64,000 nucleotides of DNA, taken from JAHIQC01 sp964565645. Its GTDB lineage: Bacteria > Actinomycetota > Coriobacteriia > Anaerosomatales > JAHIQC01. Position numbers and translations under genes: made by a program. The stretch is from NCBI GenBank assembly GCA_964565645.1, contig CAZMFQ010000006.1:1-64000 (forward strand). The letters run 5' to 3'. Below, piece after piece: positions 25,392 through 33,880 of the stretch (position 1 is its first letter; each line of letters starts with the position of its first letter). Under the pieces are notes generated by a model. The model did no database searches. It worked only from the letters and a program-made list of their open reading frames with translations, and had not been told where the DNA came from.

Positions 25392-27323
25392 ATGCCGCAG
25401 CCTGCCCCCAAGGGCCGGACCTCTGACGTTTCGGGCGGGCTACTGACCGCCGCCATCGTGGCGACCGCCGCGTTGCCTGTCATCCCCGCACCCGCCGGCT
25501 GGGACGTCTACGGCGTGCGGTTCGTGTGCCTGTGCTTCACGGTCGTTATGTGGGGCGTCGCCGGTCTCGGCGGCGCGCTCAGGCGGCCCGATCGGGGCGA
25601 CGCGTTGTGGTTCGGCGGCATCGGCGCGTTCGCCGGCGTCGTGATCGTATCGACGCTGCTGGGCTATGCGCCGCTGGAGATGCTCGTCTCGGGCAACGCG
25701 TACTACGAGGGCGCGTCGACCTGGCTTCTGTGGCTCGCGGTCCTGGCGCTCGCCTCGCTCGCGAACCCCGTGCGCGCGATGCGGCGCGGCCTTCTGTGGT
25801 CACAGGTTCCGGTCGGGCTCGTCGCAGCGGTGGCGACGGTGCAGGGGCTGTCCGGCTCCCTGGCGCTCGGCGGGTTCGAGAACAGCAACCACATCGTCGC
25901 CGGGCTCGTGCTCGCGGCGCCGGTATCGCTCGCGCTCGCGCGCTCGGCACCGGGTCCGGCCTGGCGCTGGGCGTCGGTCGCGACGGCGTTCCTCGCCACG
26001 ACCGCCACGCTCGCGAGCCGCAGCAGCGCCGGGGCACTCGGTGTCGGTGTCGCGATCGTCCTCGTGCTCGGCCTGGCTCCCGAGCTCGTCGGGCTCGGGT
26101 CTCCGGCGTTGAGGCGAGCGGCGCGATGGACGGCGGCCTCGCTCGTGGGGCTCGCCGCCGCGATCGCCGCGTACATGGCGGCGGTCCCGTATTCGCTTCC
26201 GGGCCTGCGCAACGAGATCGTCGGCGGTTCGCTCACAAGCCGCCTGTTCTTCTGGCGTTCCACATTGCGCATGCTCGCCGAGCGGCCGGTCCTGGGACTC
26301 GGCGCCGACGGGTTCGAGGCGGCGGTGCAGCGGGCGCTCGACGGCAGCGCCGGCGCCACTCAGGTCCTCAAGACGAACTTCGACTGGTCGCCGGTGGCGG
26401 GGGACCCGCACAGCCTCACGTTCACGATCCTGTCGTTCTTCGGCATCGCAGGCGCGCTCGCCGTGATCGCGATCGGCGTCGCATGGGCGCTGTCGATGTA
26501 CCGCTCCCGCGAGGCGGGGCGTCTGTCGACCACGCGCATGGCGTTCGTGATCGGAGCCGTGGCGTGGCTTGCGGCCATGCAGTTCCTCATCGTCTCCGTG
26601 CAATGGGCGGGATACCCGGCGATGCTGCTGGCGCTCGCGATCGCGCGCAGGGGCTCAGGGCCCGCTGCCGATGCGAGGCTCCTCGGCTCGCGCGTCGGCC
26701 GCGCGGCGCTCGCGGTGGCGGTCGCGGTCGTCGCGGTGTTCGGGGCGAGCGTGCTCGTGGGCAACTACCGCTTCGGGACCGCTCTTTCGGGCGGGGCCGA
26801 GGAGTACTTCGCGGCGATGGAGGGGGCCGCGGCGGCGCAGCCGACGATGCCCTACTACCGATGGGTCGCGCTCGACAGCCGCGGCGGCCTTCTGGACGGC
26901 ACGCCGGGCGCCATCGAGGCGTTCCAGGCCGATGTCGACGCCTCGTCACCGGCCATTCTCGGCGACGTGCGCTACATGGTCGTGCTGGTCCGGACCTCTC
27001 TTGACGAGGCATACGCGAGCGGCCGCACGGACCTGGAATGGGAGAAACGCAGACTCGCGGAGCTCACCGCCGCCTCGCCCGAGTTCCACCAGGTGATCAT
27101 GGAGAACGCGCACCTGGCGATCCTTTCGGGTGACACGCGGACCGCCGAGGAGCTGCTCGCCGAGGTCGACGCGATGGGACTTCACCCGACTCGCTACTTC
27201 CTCTACACCTACTACCTGATGCTGGCCGACGGGCAGACCGCCTCGGCGCAGGCGCTCAGGGCCGAGCTGCTGCAGCGGGGAGTGCCCGCGCGGCTGCTCG
27301 ACCGCCCCGTCCCCGGCTCCTAG
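25392..27323 (+). CDS. O-antigen ligase/Wzy-like polytopic membrane protein
   Basis: A 643-residue protein with about a dozen hydrophobic segments in the first 480 residues and a soluble C-terminal part (about 490-643) with TPR-like helices, ending DGQTASAQALRAELLQRG. The region NEIVGGSLTSRLFFWRSTLRML and RPVLGLGADGFE is the Wzy/RfaL signature (PF04932), where R and H/E residues face the glycan donor. Such proteins polymerise or ligate undecaprenyl-linked glycans to a carrier. No glycosyltransferase lies next to it, so the substrate is unknown; attachment of glycans to wall or S-layer proteins would suit the setting. Confidence 0.78.
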   Translation: MPQPAPKGRTSDVSGGLLTAAIVATAALPVIPAPAGWDVYGVRFVCLCFTVVMWGVAGLGGALRRPDRGDALWFGGIGAFAGVVIVSTLLGYAPLEMLVSGNAYYEGASTWLLWLAVLALASLANPVRAMRRGLLWSQVPVGLVAAVATVQGLSGSLALGGFENSNHIVAGLVLAAPVSLALARSAPGPAWRWASVATAFLATTATLASRSSAGALGVGVAIVLVLGLAPELVGLGSPALRRAARWTAASLVGLAAAIAAYMAAVPYSLPGLRNEIVGGSLTSRLFFWRSTLRMLAERPVLGLGADGFEAAVQRALDGSAGATQVLKTNFDWSPVAGDPHSLTFTILSFFGIAGALAVIAIGVAWALSMYRSREAGRLSTTRMAFVIGAVAWLAAMQFLIVSVQWAGYPAMLLALAIARRGSGPAADARLLGSRVGRAALAVAVAVVAVFGASVLVGNYRFGTALSGGAEEYFAAMEGAAAAQPTMPYYRWVALDSRGGLLDGTPGAIEAFQADVDASSPAILGDVRYMVVLVRTSLDEAYASGRTDLEWEKRRLAELTAASPEFHQVIMENAHLAILSGDTRTAEELLAEVDAMGLHPTRYFLYTYYLMLADGQTASAQALRAELLQRGVPARLLDRPVPGS

Positions 27324-27379
27324 CCGGACCCCGCCGAGTATGTCCCGGGCCGCCGTGCCGACCGATGTGTAAACAATAC

Positions 27380-27431
27380 TTGACATGATGTCTGATGCGT
27401 TTTACAGTCGTCGTGTCAAAGATATCTGACA
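27380..27431 (+). promoter_or_regulatory. Promoter with two dyad operators
   Basis: A consensus TTGACA (27380-27385), 17 bases, TACAGT (27403-27408). The dyad GACATGATGTC (27382-27392) lies over the -35 box, and TGTCA/TGACA (27414-27418 and 27427-27431) lies over the start region around AAGATATC. Both share the TGACAT half-site, which suggests one dimeric regulator, most simply the HTH protein encoded at 27900. Confidence 0.7.
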
Positions 27432-27445
27432 TCAGGGAGGCGGCA

Positions 27446-27898
27446 ATGTCGTTCGAAGAGAAGATGACGTGGGTGTCGGCTGTTGTGACCTCACTCGTCA
27501 CCGTTGTGTACTTCACGATCGTGCTCGGGGATGTCGGGACCGTACCGGTCTCCGAGATCCGCTACCAGCCGGTCCTGCTCGTTGCGGTGGGTGTGACCGT
27601 CGTGATGATGATCGTCGGGGCCATCATCATGGCGATCGCCACGGCCATCGCGGCCGAGGTTACCGGCGAGGGTTCGGTCGAGGACATCAACAAGCAGGAC
27701 GAGCGCGACTCGGACATCGGTCGCCGGGGCGACATCATCGGCTACTACGTCTCCTCGGGAGGCGTGGTCGGGGTCATGGGTCTCGCGATGCTCGAGTACC
27801 CGCAGTTCTGGATCGCCAACGCGCTGTACCTGTCCTTCGCGGTTGGCACGATCGTGGCCTCGGCGGTCAAGCTCGTCATATACCGAAGGGGCTTCTAG
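27446..27898 (+). CDS. Small polytopic membrane protein paired with an HTH regulator
   Basis: A 150-residue protein with four hydrophobic segments (about 8-28, 38-62, 97-115 and 120-142). The cytoplasmic loop between helices 2 and 3 is acidic and contains NKQDERDSDIGRRGD, a pattern seen in DUF2178-like membrane proteins encoded beside small XRE regulators. GGGAGG precedes the ATG at 27446. The HTH gene starts two bases after its stop. A regulator-membrane pair of this type may respond to envelope stress or metal, but the stimulus is unknown. Confidence 0.72.
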   Translation: MSFEEKMTWVSAVVTSLVTVVYFTIVLGDVGTVPVSEIRYQPVLLVAVGVTVVMMIVGAIIMAIATAIAAEVTGEGSVEDINKQDERDSDIGRRGDIIGYYVSSGGVVGVMGLAMLEYPQFWIANALYLSFAVGTIVASAVKLVIYRRGF

Positions 27899-27899
27899 C

Positions 27900-28124
27900 A
27901 TGGTCAAGCCGACGAAGGTCACGAACAGCATCCGGGCTCTGCGTTTCGCAGCCCAGGAGATGACGCAGGCCGAGCTCGCCGACCGGGTGGGGGTCACCAG
28001 GCAGACCATCATCGCCATCGAGCAGGGCCGGTACTCGCCCTCACTGGAGGTCGCGTTCAAGATCGCGCGCGTGCTCGAAGCGCCGCTGGACACGGTGTTC
28101 CACTATCCCGGGGAGGAATCATGA
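27900..28124 (+). CDS. XRE-family HTH regulator (YozG-like, short)
   Basis: A 74-residue DNA-binding protein consisting only of the helix-turn-helix domain. SIRALRFAAQEMTQAELADRVGVTRQTIIAIEQGRYSPSLEVAFKIARVL is read here in its parts: MTQAELADRVGV is helix 2 with the turn, TRQTIIAIEQGRY helix 3. The ATG at 27900 follows AAGGGG. It overlaps the next gene by four bases (ATGA at 28121). It is the likely autoregulator acting at 27380-27431. Confidence 0.88.
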   Translation: MVKPTKVTNSIRALRFAAQEMTQAELADRVGVTRQTIIAIEQGRYSPSLEVAFKIARVLEAPLDTVFHYPGEES

Positions 28125-28855
28125 TGACGACGCGACCCACGGTCCTGTTGCTCGGCGCGACCGGCCGTACGGGCGGCCGCGTGCTCAGGAGCCTGCTGGC
28201 GCGCGAGGTCCCGGTCAAGGCCGTGGTGCGCTCGGCCGCACGGCTTCCCGAGGATGTCGCCGCCGACCCGCGGCTTGTGGTGATCGAGGCGGGGATCCAC
28301 GAGATGAGCGAGGCCGCGCTAGTCTCCCACCTCGCCGGCTGCGAGGTCGTGATCTCGTGCCTCGGCCACAACGTCAACGTACGCGACGTCTTCGGCCCTC
28401 CGCGCGACCTCGTGTCCTCGGCTGTGGACCGCATCTGTCGGGCGGCCGAGTCGCTGCGTCCCGACCGACCGGTTCGCTTCATCCTCATGAGCAGCGTGTC
28501 GGTGGAGCGCCCGGGTCGCATGGACACGCGGCGCAAGGCGCCTGAACGTGCGATGGTCGCGTTGCTGCGAGCGCTCGTGCCGCCCGCGCGGGACAACCAG
28601 CATGCGTCGGACATCCTGTGCGGCGCCGACGGGCGCTCGCCCGGGTGCGTCGAGTGGGTGGTCGTCAGGCCGGACTCGCTGCGCGAGGGCGAGGCCACTC
28701 CGTATGCGCTGCACGAGGGACTCGTGACGAGTCTCGCCAGGCCGGGGGAGACCAACATGGCAAACATCGCCGAGTTCATGTCCGAGCTCGCGACGGACGA
28801 CGCGACATGGGACCGCTTCAAGGGCAGCTGGCCCGTGATCGTGAACGCGGCCTGA
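28121..28855 (+). CDS. NAD(P)-binding (NmrA/SDR-like) protein
   Basis: A 244-residue Rossmann protein. LLGATGRTGGRVLRSLL is the nucleotide-binding glycine motif, VKAVVRSAARLP the ribose/phosphate strand, and ILMSSVSVERPG the region where SDRs place the catalytic Ser. No YxxxK is present, so it is more like the atypical NmrA/SDR5 type, which may sense or use NAD(P)H. The end reads TWDRFKGSWPVIVNAA. It is translationally coupled to the HTH gene (ATGA overlap) and completes the operon. Confidence 0.8.
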   Translation: MMTTRPTVLLLGATGRTGGRVLRSLLAREVPVKAVVRSAARLPEDVAADPRLVVIEAGIHEMSEAALVSHLAGCEVVISCLGHNVNVRDVFGPPRDLVSSAVDRICRAAESLRPDRPVRFILMSSVSVERPGRMDTRRKAPERAMVALLRALVPPARDNQHASDILCGADGRSPGCVEWVVVRPDSLREGEATPYALHEGLVTSLARPGETNMANIAEFMSELATDDATWDRFKGSWPVIVNAA

Positions 28856-28917
28856 TCCCCGGCGTGCCTGCCGGCAGACCATCCGCCGACCCCTCGTTGT
28901 GTGCTATCTTCGCCAGC

Positions 28918-30618
28918 ATGGACAACGACAGCACACCCACACCAGAACGCAGCGATTTCGTACGCGAGATCGTCGCCGCCGACCTGCGCGAAGGCCGCGT
29001 CGAGGGCGTCGTTACCCGGTTCCCCCCGGAGCCCAACGGCTACCTTCACATCGGGCACGCCAAGTCGATCTGCCTGAACTTCGGCATCGCGGCCGAGTTC
29101 GGCGGCCGGTGCCACCTGCGCTTCGACGACACGAACCCCGTCAAGGAGGAGCAGGAGTACATCGACTCCATCGAGGCCGACGTGCGCTGGCTCGGCTTCG
29201 ACTGGGGCGAGCACCTCTACTTCGCGAGCGACTACTTCGAGCAGCTCTACGAGTGGGCCGTCCACCTCATCTCCGAGGGCAAGGCCTATGTCGACGATCT
29301 GTCCGCCGAGGAGATCCGCGAGTACCGCGGCACGCTGACGGAGCCGGGCAAGGAGAGCCCCTGGCGCGACCGCCCGGTCGAGGAGAACCTCGACCTGTTC
29401 GCGCGCATGCGCGCCGGTGAGTTTCCGAACGGCTCGCGTGTCCTGCGCGCCAAGATCGACATGTCGTCGGGCAACATCAACTTCCGCGACCCGGTCATGT
29501 ACCGGATCGTGCACGCGGCGCATCCGCGAACGGGAGATGCGTGGTGCATCTACCCGAGCTACGACTTCGCGCACGGGCAGTCCGACGCGATCGAAGGCAT
29601 CACGCACTCGATCTGCACGCTCGAGTTCCAGGACCATCGGCCGCTCTACGATTGGTTCATCGAGAACCTGCCGGTGCCCTCGACGCCGCACCAGTACGAG
29701 TTCGCGCGCCTGAACCTCACGCACACGGTGCTCTCCAAGCGCGTGCTCCTGCGCCTCGTGCAGGACGGGCACGTGCGGGGTTGGGACGACCCGCGCATGC
29801 CGACGCTCTCAGGCATCCGGCGTCGCGGCTTCCCCGCCGAGGGCATGCGCGATTTCGCCGCCATGATCGGTGTCGCACGCGCGGACAGCGTCGTCGAGAT
29901 CGAGATGCTCGAGCATGCCGTGCGCGGCGTGCTCAACCGTGACGCGCTCAGGCGCTTCGCGGTGCTCGATCCGCTCAAGGTCGTCATCGAGAACTACCCC
30001 GAGGGCCGGACCGAGCACATGGACGTCGTGAACAACCCCGAGGACCCGGATGCGGGCACACGGGCGGTGCCGTTCTCGCGCGAGCTGTGGATCGAGCGCG
30101 AGGACTTCATGGAGGACCCGCCCAAGAAGTTCTTCCGGCTCGCTCCCGGCCGCGAGGTCCGCCTGCGCTCGGCGTACTTCATCACCTGCAACGAGGTCGT
30201 CAAGGACGCCGAGGGTAACGTGGTCGAGCTGCGCTGCACCTACGACCCGGAGACCCGCGGCGGCAGCGCACCCGATGGCCGCAAGGTCAAGGCGACGCTG
30301 CACTGGGTGTCGGCTGAGCACGCCGTGCCCGCCGAGGTCCGGCTCTACGACCACCTGTTCACCGACCCGTTCCCGGGCGCTGACGGACGTGACCTGTTCG
30401 AGAGCATCAATCCGGACTCCGAGACGGTGCTGAGCGCATGCTTCGTGGAGCCCGCGCTCGCAACGCTCGAAGCGGGCGAGACGGTGCAGTTCGAGCGCCT
30501 CGGCTACTTCTGCGCGGATGCCGACTCCTCGGCGAACAGGCCCGTGTTCAACCGGACGCTCACGCTCAAGGACACCTGGGCCAAGCTTCAGGCACAGGGT
30601 CGTCAGGACACCGCGTAG
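28918..30618 (+). CDS. glnS: Glutamine--tRNA ligase
   Basis: A 566-residue class I synthetase that charges tRNA-Gln. RFPPEPNGYLHIGHAKSI contains the HIGH motif (near residue 40), FDDTNPVKEEQEYIDSI the conserved amino-acid pocket, and VLSKR the KMSKS equivalent. The C-terminal half is the two-barrel anticodon-binding region, with DPKKFFRLAPGREVRLR-like stretches. The length equals that of bacterial GlnRS without a YqeY extension. The ATG at 28918 matches the usual family start; upstream in-frame codons extend into the previous gene. Many Actinobacteria make Gln-tRNA by GatCAB instead, so a true GlnRS is notable. Confidence 0.95.
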   Translation: MDNDSTPTPERSDFVREIVAADLREGRVEGVVTRFPPEPNGYLHIGHAKSICLNFGIAAEFGGRCHLRFDDTNPVKEEQEYIDSIEADVRWLGFDWGEHLYFASDYFEQLYEWAVHLISEGKAYVDDLSAEEIREYRGTLTEPGKESPWRDRPVEENLDLFARMRAGEFPNGSRVLRAKIDMSSGNINFRDPVMYRIVHAAHPRTGDAWCIYPSYDFAHGQSDAIEGITHSICTLEFQDHRPLYDWFIENLPVPSTPHQYEFARLNLTHTVLSKRVLLRLVQDGHVRGWDDPRMPTLSGIRRRGFPAEGMRDFAAMIGVARADSVVEIEMLEHAVRGVLNRDALRRFAVLDPLKVVIENYPEGRTEHMDVVNNPEDPDAGTRAVPFSRELWIEREDFMEDPPKKFFRLAPGREVRLRSAYFITCNEVVKDAEGNVVELRCTYDPETRGGSAPDGRKVKATLHWVSAEHAVPAEVRLYDHLFTDPFPGADGRDLFESINPDSETVLSACFVEPALATLEAGETVQFERLGYFCADADSSANRPVFNRTLTLKDTWAKLQAQGRQDTA

Positions 30619-30626
30619 GATCGCTC

Positions 30627-30645
30627 CCGGCGCTTCAGGCGCCGG
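30627..30645. terminator. Hairpin between convergent glnS and membrane protein genes
   Basis: CCGGCGC and GCGCCGG pair around TTCAG; it includes the stop codon of the minus-strand gene. No T run, so termination strength is uncertain. Confidence 0.4.
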
Positions 30646-31102
30646 CCACGGGTGCCGCGGGCGGCGTCGCCGGATGCTTGTCGCGCCTGGCGTCTCGGAC
30701 CATCAGGATCCCGAGCACCACGAGCGCGCACTGCGCGAGCAGTGAGATCCCCGCGAGTCCTCCGGTGAGCACGTAGCGCCACGTGTCGAGGGTCTCGACG
30801 GAGTCAGCGATGCCGGTGAGTTGAGCCGCGACGCTGCCCAGGACGATACCGCCGAACATGACGCCGACCGTGATCGCCGTCGCTGCGCGGCGTGATCTCG
30901 CCCATAGCGATGCGGCTACGACCAGCAGGACGCCCACGAGCGTGACCGGATAGGCCTCGAACGGCATGAGGTAGTCGATGCGAAGGCTCCCGAAACGCCC
31001 CATCGAAGCGAGGCCGAGCACGATGGGCGCGAGCAGCGGCAGGGCCACCAGGGTGGTCCCGACGAGCGCCAGCGACCTGACGAGTGCGTCGTTCCTCTTC
31101 AT
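30635..31102 (-). CDS. Four-helix membrane protein, unknown
   Basis: A 155-residue protein with hydrophobic segments near 9-32, 47-68, 75-96 and 108-140 and a Pro/Ala-rich tail. The ATG at 31102 (MKRNDALVRSLALVG) follows GGAGGTGG. It lies divergently from rarD. I recognise no family; general features fit DUF-type membrane proteins of Actinobacteria. No motif suggests transport or catalysis. Confidence 0.7.
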   Translation of the reverse strand: MKRNDALVRSLALVGTTLVALPLLAPIVLGLASMGRFGSLRIDYLMPFEAYPVTLVGVLLVVAASLWARSRRAATAITVGVMFGGIVLGSVAAQLTGIADSVETLDTWRYVLTGGLAGISLLAQCALVVLGILMVRDARRDKHPATPPAAPVAGA

Positions 31103-31260
31103 GGTTTCCACCTCCTGGTTGTCTGTTCCCTCATCCGCGCCGCTGCCGACGACCGTTCGCGGCCTGGCGCAGCTCGCATGAGGGCGGTCAGGCGCATCCG
31201 ATGCGGTATGATGGCGCACGCTCGGGCTGTCCGGCCGCGGGCGCATCGGAAGGGACGAGC

Positions 31261-32145
31261 GTGAACAAGGGCGCATGGCAGGCGGCAGGGGCGTACACGA
31301 TATGGGGACTGCTCCCGCTGTACTGGAAGGCGCTCCACCAGGTCCCCGCGCTGCAGCTCATCAGCCACCGCATCGTGTGGTCGAGTCTGCTGCTCCTTGG
31401 CGTGCTGCTGCTCACCCGCCAACTCGCGCGGTTCCGCACCCGCGCGTTCGAGCGTCGGACCCTGGTGATCTACACCGCTGCCGCGCTGCTCCTGGGCGTC
31501 AACTGGCTCACGTACGTGTGGGGGGTCAACGCGGGGTTCGTGGTCGAGACGAGTCTCGGCTACTTCATCAACCCGCTGCTCAGCGTGCTGCTCGGCGTCG
31601 CGTTCTTTCGCGAGCGGCTGCGCCCGGCGCAGTGGGCCTCGGTGGCCCTCGCGGGAGCGGGTGTCGCATACCTGACCTTCGACTACGGCCGGCTGCCCTG
31701 GATCGCGCTTGTCCTCGCGTCGACGTTCGCGCTCTATGGCGTGGTCAAGAAGACCGCCCCGCTGGGCTCGGTGGACGGCCTTGCGCTCGAGACGGGCATC
31801 CTGTTCGTGCCGGCCGCACTCGTGCTCATACTCGCGGAGCGTGCGGGGACCGGGCATCTGGTCTCAGGCGGCTGGGTGATGTTGGCCGCGCTCGCGGGCG
31901 CCGGGGTCGTGACCACGGTGCCGCTGCTGCTGTTCTCCTCGGCGGCACGGCGCATCCCGATGCTGTGGATCGGGATCCTGCAGTACATCGCGCCGACGCT
32001 GCAGTTCCTGCTCGGCGTCTACGTGTTCCGCGAAGCGGTCTCCGTGCACACCCTCGTGGGGTTCGCGGCGGTGTGGGCCGCGCTCGTGCTGTTCGCCGGC
32101 GAGGCGGTGGCGCACAAGGTCGCGCAGCCGGTCACCTCGGAGTAG
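31261..32145 (+). CDS. rarD: RarD-type EamA transporter
   Basis: A 294-residue DMT-superfamily permease with ten predicted helices. AAGAYTIWGLLPLYWKALHQVPALQLISHRIVWS, read as AYTIWGLLPLYWK plus EISHR-like LISHRIVWS, is diagnostic of RarD, as are VNAGFVVETSLGYFINPL and LWIGILQYIAPTLQFLLGV. RarD homologues are linked with chloramphenicol sensitivity, and substrates are unproven. The GTG at 31261 follows GGAAGGGA; longer readings enter the divergent promoter region. TATGAT near 31207 may be its -10 box. Confidence 0.9.
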   Translation: MNKGAWQAAGAYTIWGLLPLYWKALHQVPALQLISHRIVWSSLLLLGVLLLTRQLARFRTRAFERRTLVIYTAAALLLGVNWLTYVWGVNAGFVVETSLGYFINPLLSVLLGVAFFRERLRPAQWASVALAGAGVAYLTFDYGRLPWIALVLASTFALYGVVKKTAPLGSVDGLALETGILFVPAALVLILAERAGTGHLVSGGWVMLAALAGAGVVTTVPLLLFSSAARRIPMLWIGILQYIAPTLQFLLGVYVFREAVSVHTLVGFAAVWAALVLFAGEAVAHKVAQPVTSE

Positions 32146-32172
32146 CGCGGCGCTATCGCGCTTCGGTGTGCG

Positions 32173-33090
32173 CTAGCGGCCGATGATGCGGTAGCGGATC
32201 TCGTGCACGCCGCTGAAATCGAGCGCGCGCACGACGCCGGGACCGAGATCGAACTCGCGCCCCTTGGTGTAGGGCCCGCGGTCCGCCACCTTCGCAACCG
32301 CGCGCTTGCCGCCGTACTCGATCTCCACGAGCGTGCCGAAGGGCAGCGTCTTGTGCGCGACCATCATCGAGTAGGGGCCGATCTGTTCGCCGTTCGCTCC
32401 GCGTCCGGTGAAGTTGCGGCCGTAGTGCGAGGCGACCGCGGTCTTCCACGCGCCGGTGCCCGCGAGCTTCTGGGTCGCATCGGCCTTGGGCGCCGCGCTC
32501 CGCTTGGCGGTGCGCGTCGAGACGGTCGCGATCCTGGCCTGGTAGTCCTCAAGCGCGGCCTCGCTCGCGGCCAGCTCCTTCTTGGCCGAGGAGACCTGCT
32601 TTCCCACCTCGTCGAGCGCGCGGGCCTGGTCCGCTTGCAGCCGCATGAGCTCGCCGGCAGATTCCTCGGCGGCCGCCCGTGCCTTCTTGAGCTCCGCGAG
32701 GGTCTCGGCGTCCTGACGCGCGATCCGCGCGAGCAGGTCCCAACGGGTCACGAACTCCTGGATCGTCGAGGAGCTCATGAGCATCGACAGCGAATCGCTG
32801 TCGCTGTTGCGGTACATGACGAGGACCCGTGAGTGCAACCGGTCGTGCACGCGGTTCTCCTCGGCGATCAGTCCGTCGAGTTTCGCCGAGGACTCCGCCA
32901 CCCGGGCGCTGATCTTGGCCGCCCGCGCCTCGGCCGCTTCGTAGGCGGCCACCGCCTTTGCGACCTCTTTGCGGTCCTGGGCGGTCTGGGTCGCGGACGG
33001 GGCGGCGAGCGCAGGCGCGGTCAGCGCACACGCGAGACACGTTGCGAGCACGGCAGTGAGCACCGATCGGTATGTTCTGAGATGAGACAC
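32173..33090 (-). CDS. Exported coiled-coil protein with C-terminal RlpA/3D-like domain
   Basis: A 305-residue secreted protein. The signal peptide is about residues 1-29 (VLATCLACALTAPALA). A PcsB-like coiled coil fills about 35-190 (EVAKAVAAYEAAEARA and QADQARALDEVGKQV), and residues 215-305 form a double-psi beta-barrel of the RlpA type: ASHYGRNFTGRGANGE, AHKTLPFGTLVEI, VADRGPYTKGREFDL. The combination is known for wall-acting proteins that regulate or perform septal glycan cleavage. The GTG at 33090 has no ribosome site, but TACACT ends seven bases before it, suggesting a leaderless message. Confidence 0.83.
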   Translation of the reverse strand: MSHLRTYRSVLTAVLATCLACALTAPALAAPSATQTAQDRKEVAKAVAAYEAAEARAAKISARVAESSAKLDGLIAEENRVHDRLHSRVLVMYRNSDSDSLSMLMSSSTIQEFVTRWDLLARIARQDAETLAELKKARAAAEESAGELMRLQADQARALDEVGKQVSSAKKELAASEAALEDYQARIATVSTRTAKRSAAPKADATQKLAGTGAWKTAVASHYGRNFTGRGANGEQIGPYSMMVAHKTLPFGTLVEIEYGGKRAVAKVADRGPYTKGREFDLGPGVVRALDFSGVHEIRYRIIGR

Positions 33091-33146
33091 GAAGGTAAGT
33101 GTAGCAAGCGCGGCCCTTTGCGGCGCGCCGGCGACCACGGACGAGC

Positions 33147-33178
33147 GAAAGCCCGCCCCGTTGCCGGAGCGGGCTTTC
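33147..33178 (-). terminator. Strong terminator
   Basis: GAAAGCCCGC pairs perfectly with GCGGGCTTTC around a 12-base loop. In the minus direction it closes the gene at 33198-33770; the flanking A and T runs make it work either way. Confidence 0.85.
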
Positions 33179-33197
33179 GTGGGGGGACGCCTGGTTG

Positions 33198-33770
33198 TTA
33201 TGCGGCGAGCGAGCTGCGGGCCGCGAAGACGAACGCGAGTTCCGGTCGGCTCGCCATGGCCAGCTCGTAGGCCTCCTGCTCGCGACGGGCCATCCAGAAC
33301 AGCACCGCTGCGGTGGCCATCGGGCCGATCAGCGCGAAGGTCATGAGCGCCCAGACGCCGGCCTCGAAGCCGTAGACGACTCCCCATGCGATGACCGCGA
33401 AGGACGCGATCGCCAGCATGGCGGCGGTGAAGCGCTCGTAGTACCAACCCACGATGAGGGTCGCGGCACATGCGACGAGCGGGATGCTCGCGGCGAGCAG
33501 GGCCTCTTGGGCGCCGGTCGCCTGGTAGTTGTACAGCCCCGCGAACGCGGCCACCGACCAGAACGCGCCGCCCAGGATCACGAAGGCTCGTGCAACGCCG
33601 CGCTCGACGGCGATGACGGTGGTGGAGTCGCGGTTCTCGTTCTTGAGGGACTTCGAAGTCTTGACCGTGTCGTACACCATGATGCCGAAGAGGGTGGGGG
33701 CCCCGATGAGCAGCACGACCGCCCCAACGATTCCGACTATGATGAGGACCGCCGTAAGGATGAGTGACAT
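33198..33770 (-). CDS. Polytopic membrane protein, unknown
   Basis: A 190-residue protein with five hydrophobic segments: near the start (LILTAVLIIVGIVGAVVLL), 62-80, 92-110, 116-133 and 142-160. A positively charged cytoplasmic loop KTSKSLKNENRDST follows helix 1. The ATG at 33770 lies nine bases after AGGAGG; the in-frame TTG at 33779 is rejected. It sits between a terminator and an inverted repeat, so it is probably monocistronic. No family recognised. Confidence 0.7.
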   Translation of the reverse strand: MSLILTAVLIIVGIVGAVVLLIGAPTLFGIMVYDTVKTSKSLKNENRDSTTVIAVERGVARAFVILGGAFWSVAAFAGLYNYQATGAQEALLAASIPLVACAATLIVGWYYERFTAAMLAIASFAVIAWGVVYGFEAGVWALMTFALIGPMATAAVLFWMARREQEAYELAMASRPELAFVFAARSSLAA

Positions 33771-33819
33771 CGTCCTCAACCTCCTGATGCTCGTTTGGGG
33801 GCGACACCCCCGTCCAATA

Positions 33820-33850
33820 CTTCCAAAGTGATTGTGCCTCGCTTTGGAAG
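33820..33850. promoter_or_regulatory. Inverted repeat upstream of the 33198-33770 gene
   Basis: CTTCCAAAG and CTTTGGAAG are perfect 9-base arms separated by 13 bases, 50-80 bases before the ATG at 33770. Candidate operator. Confidence 0.5.
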
Positions 33851-33880
33851 GGGGGAGGTTCGCGGGTGGTTGCGGTCTTG

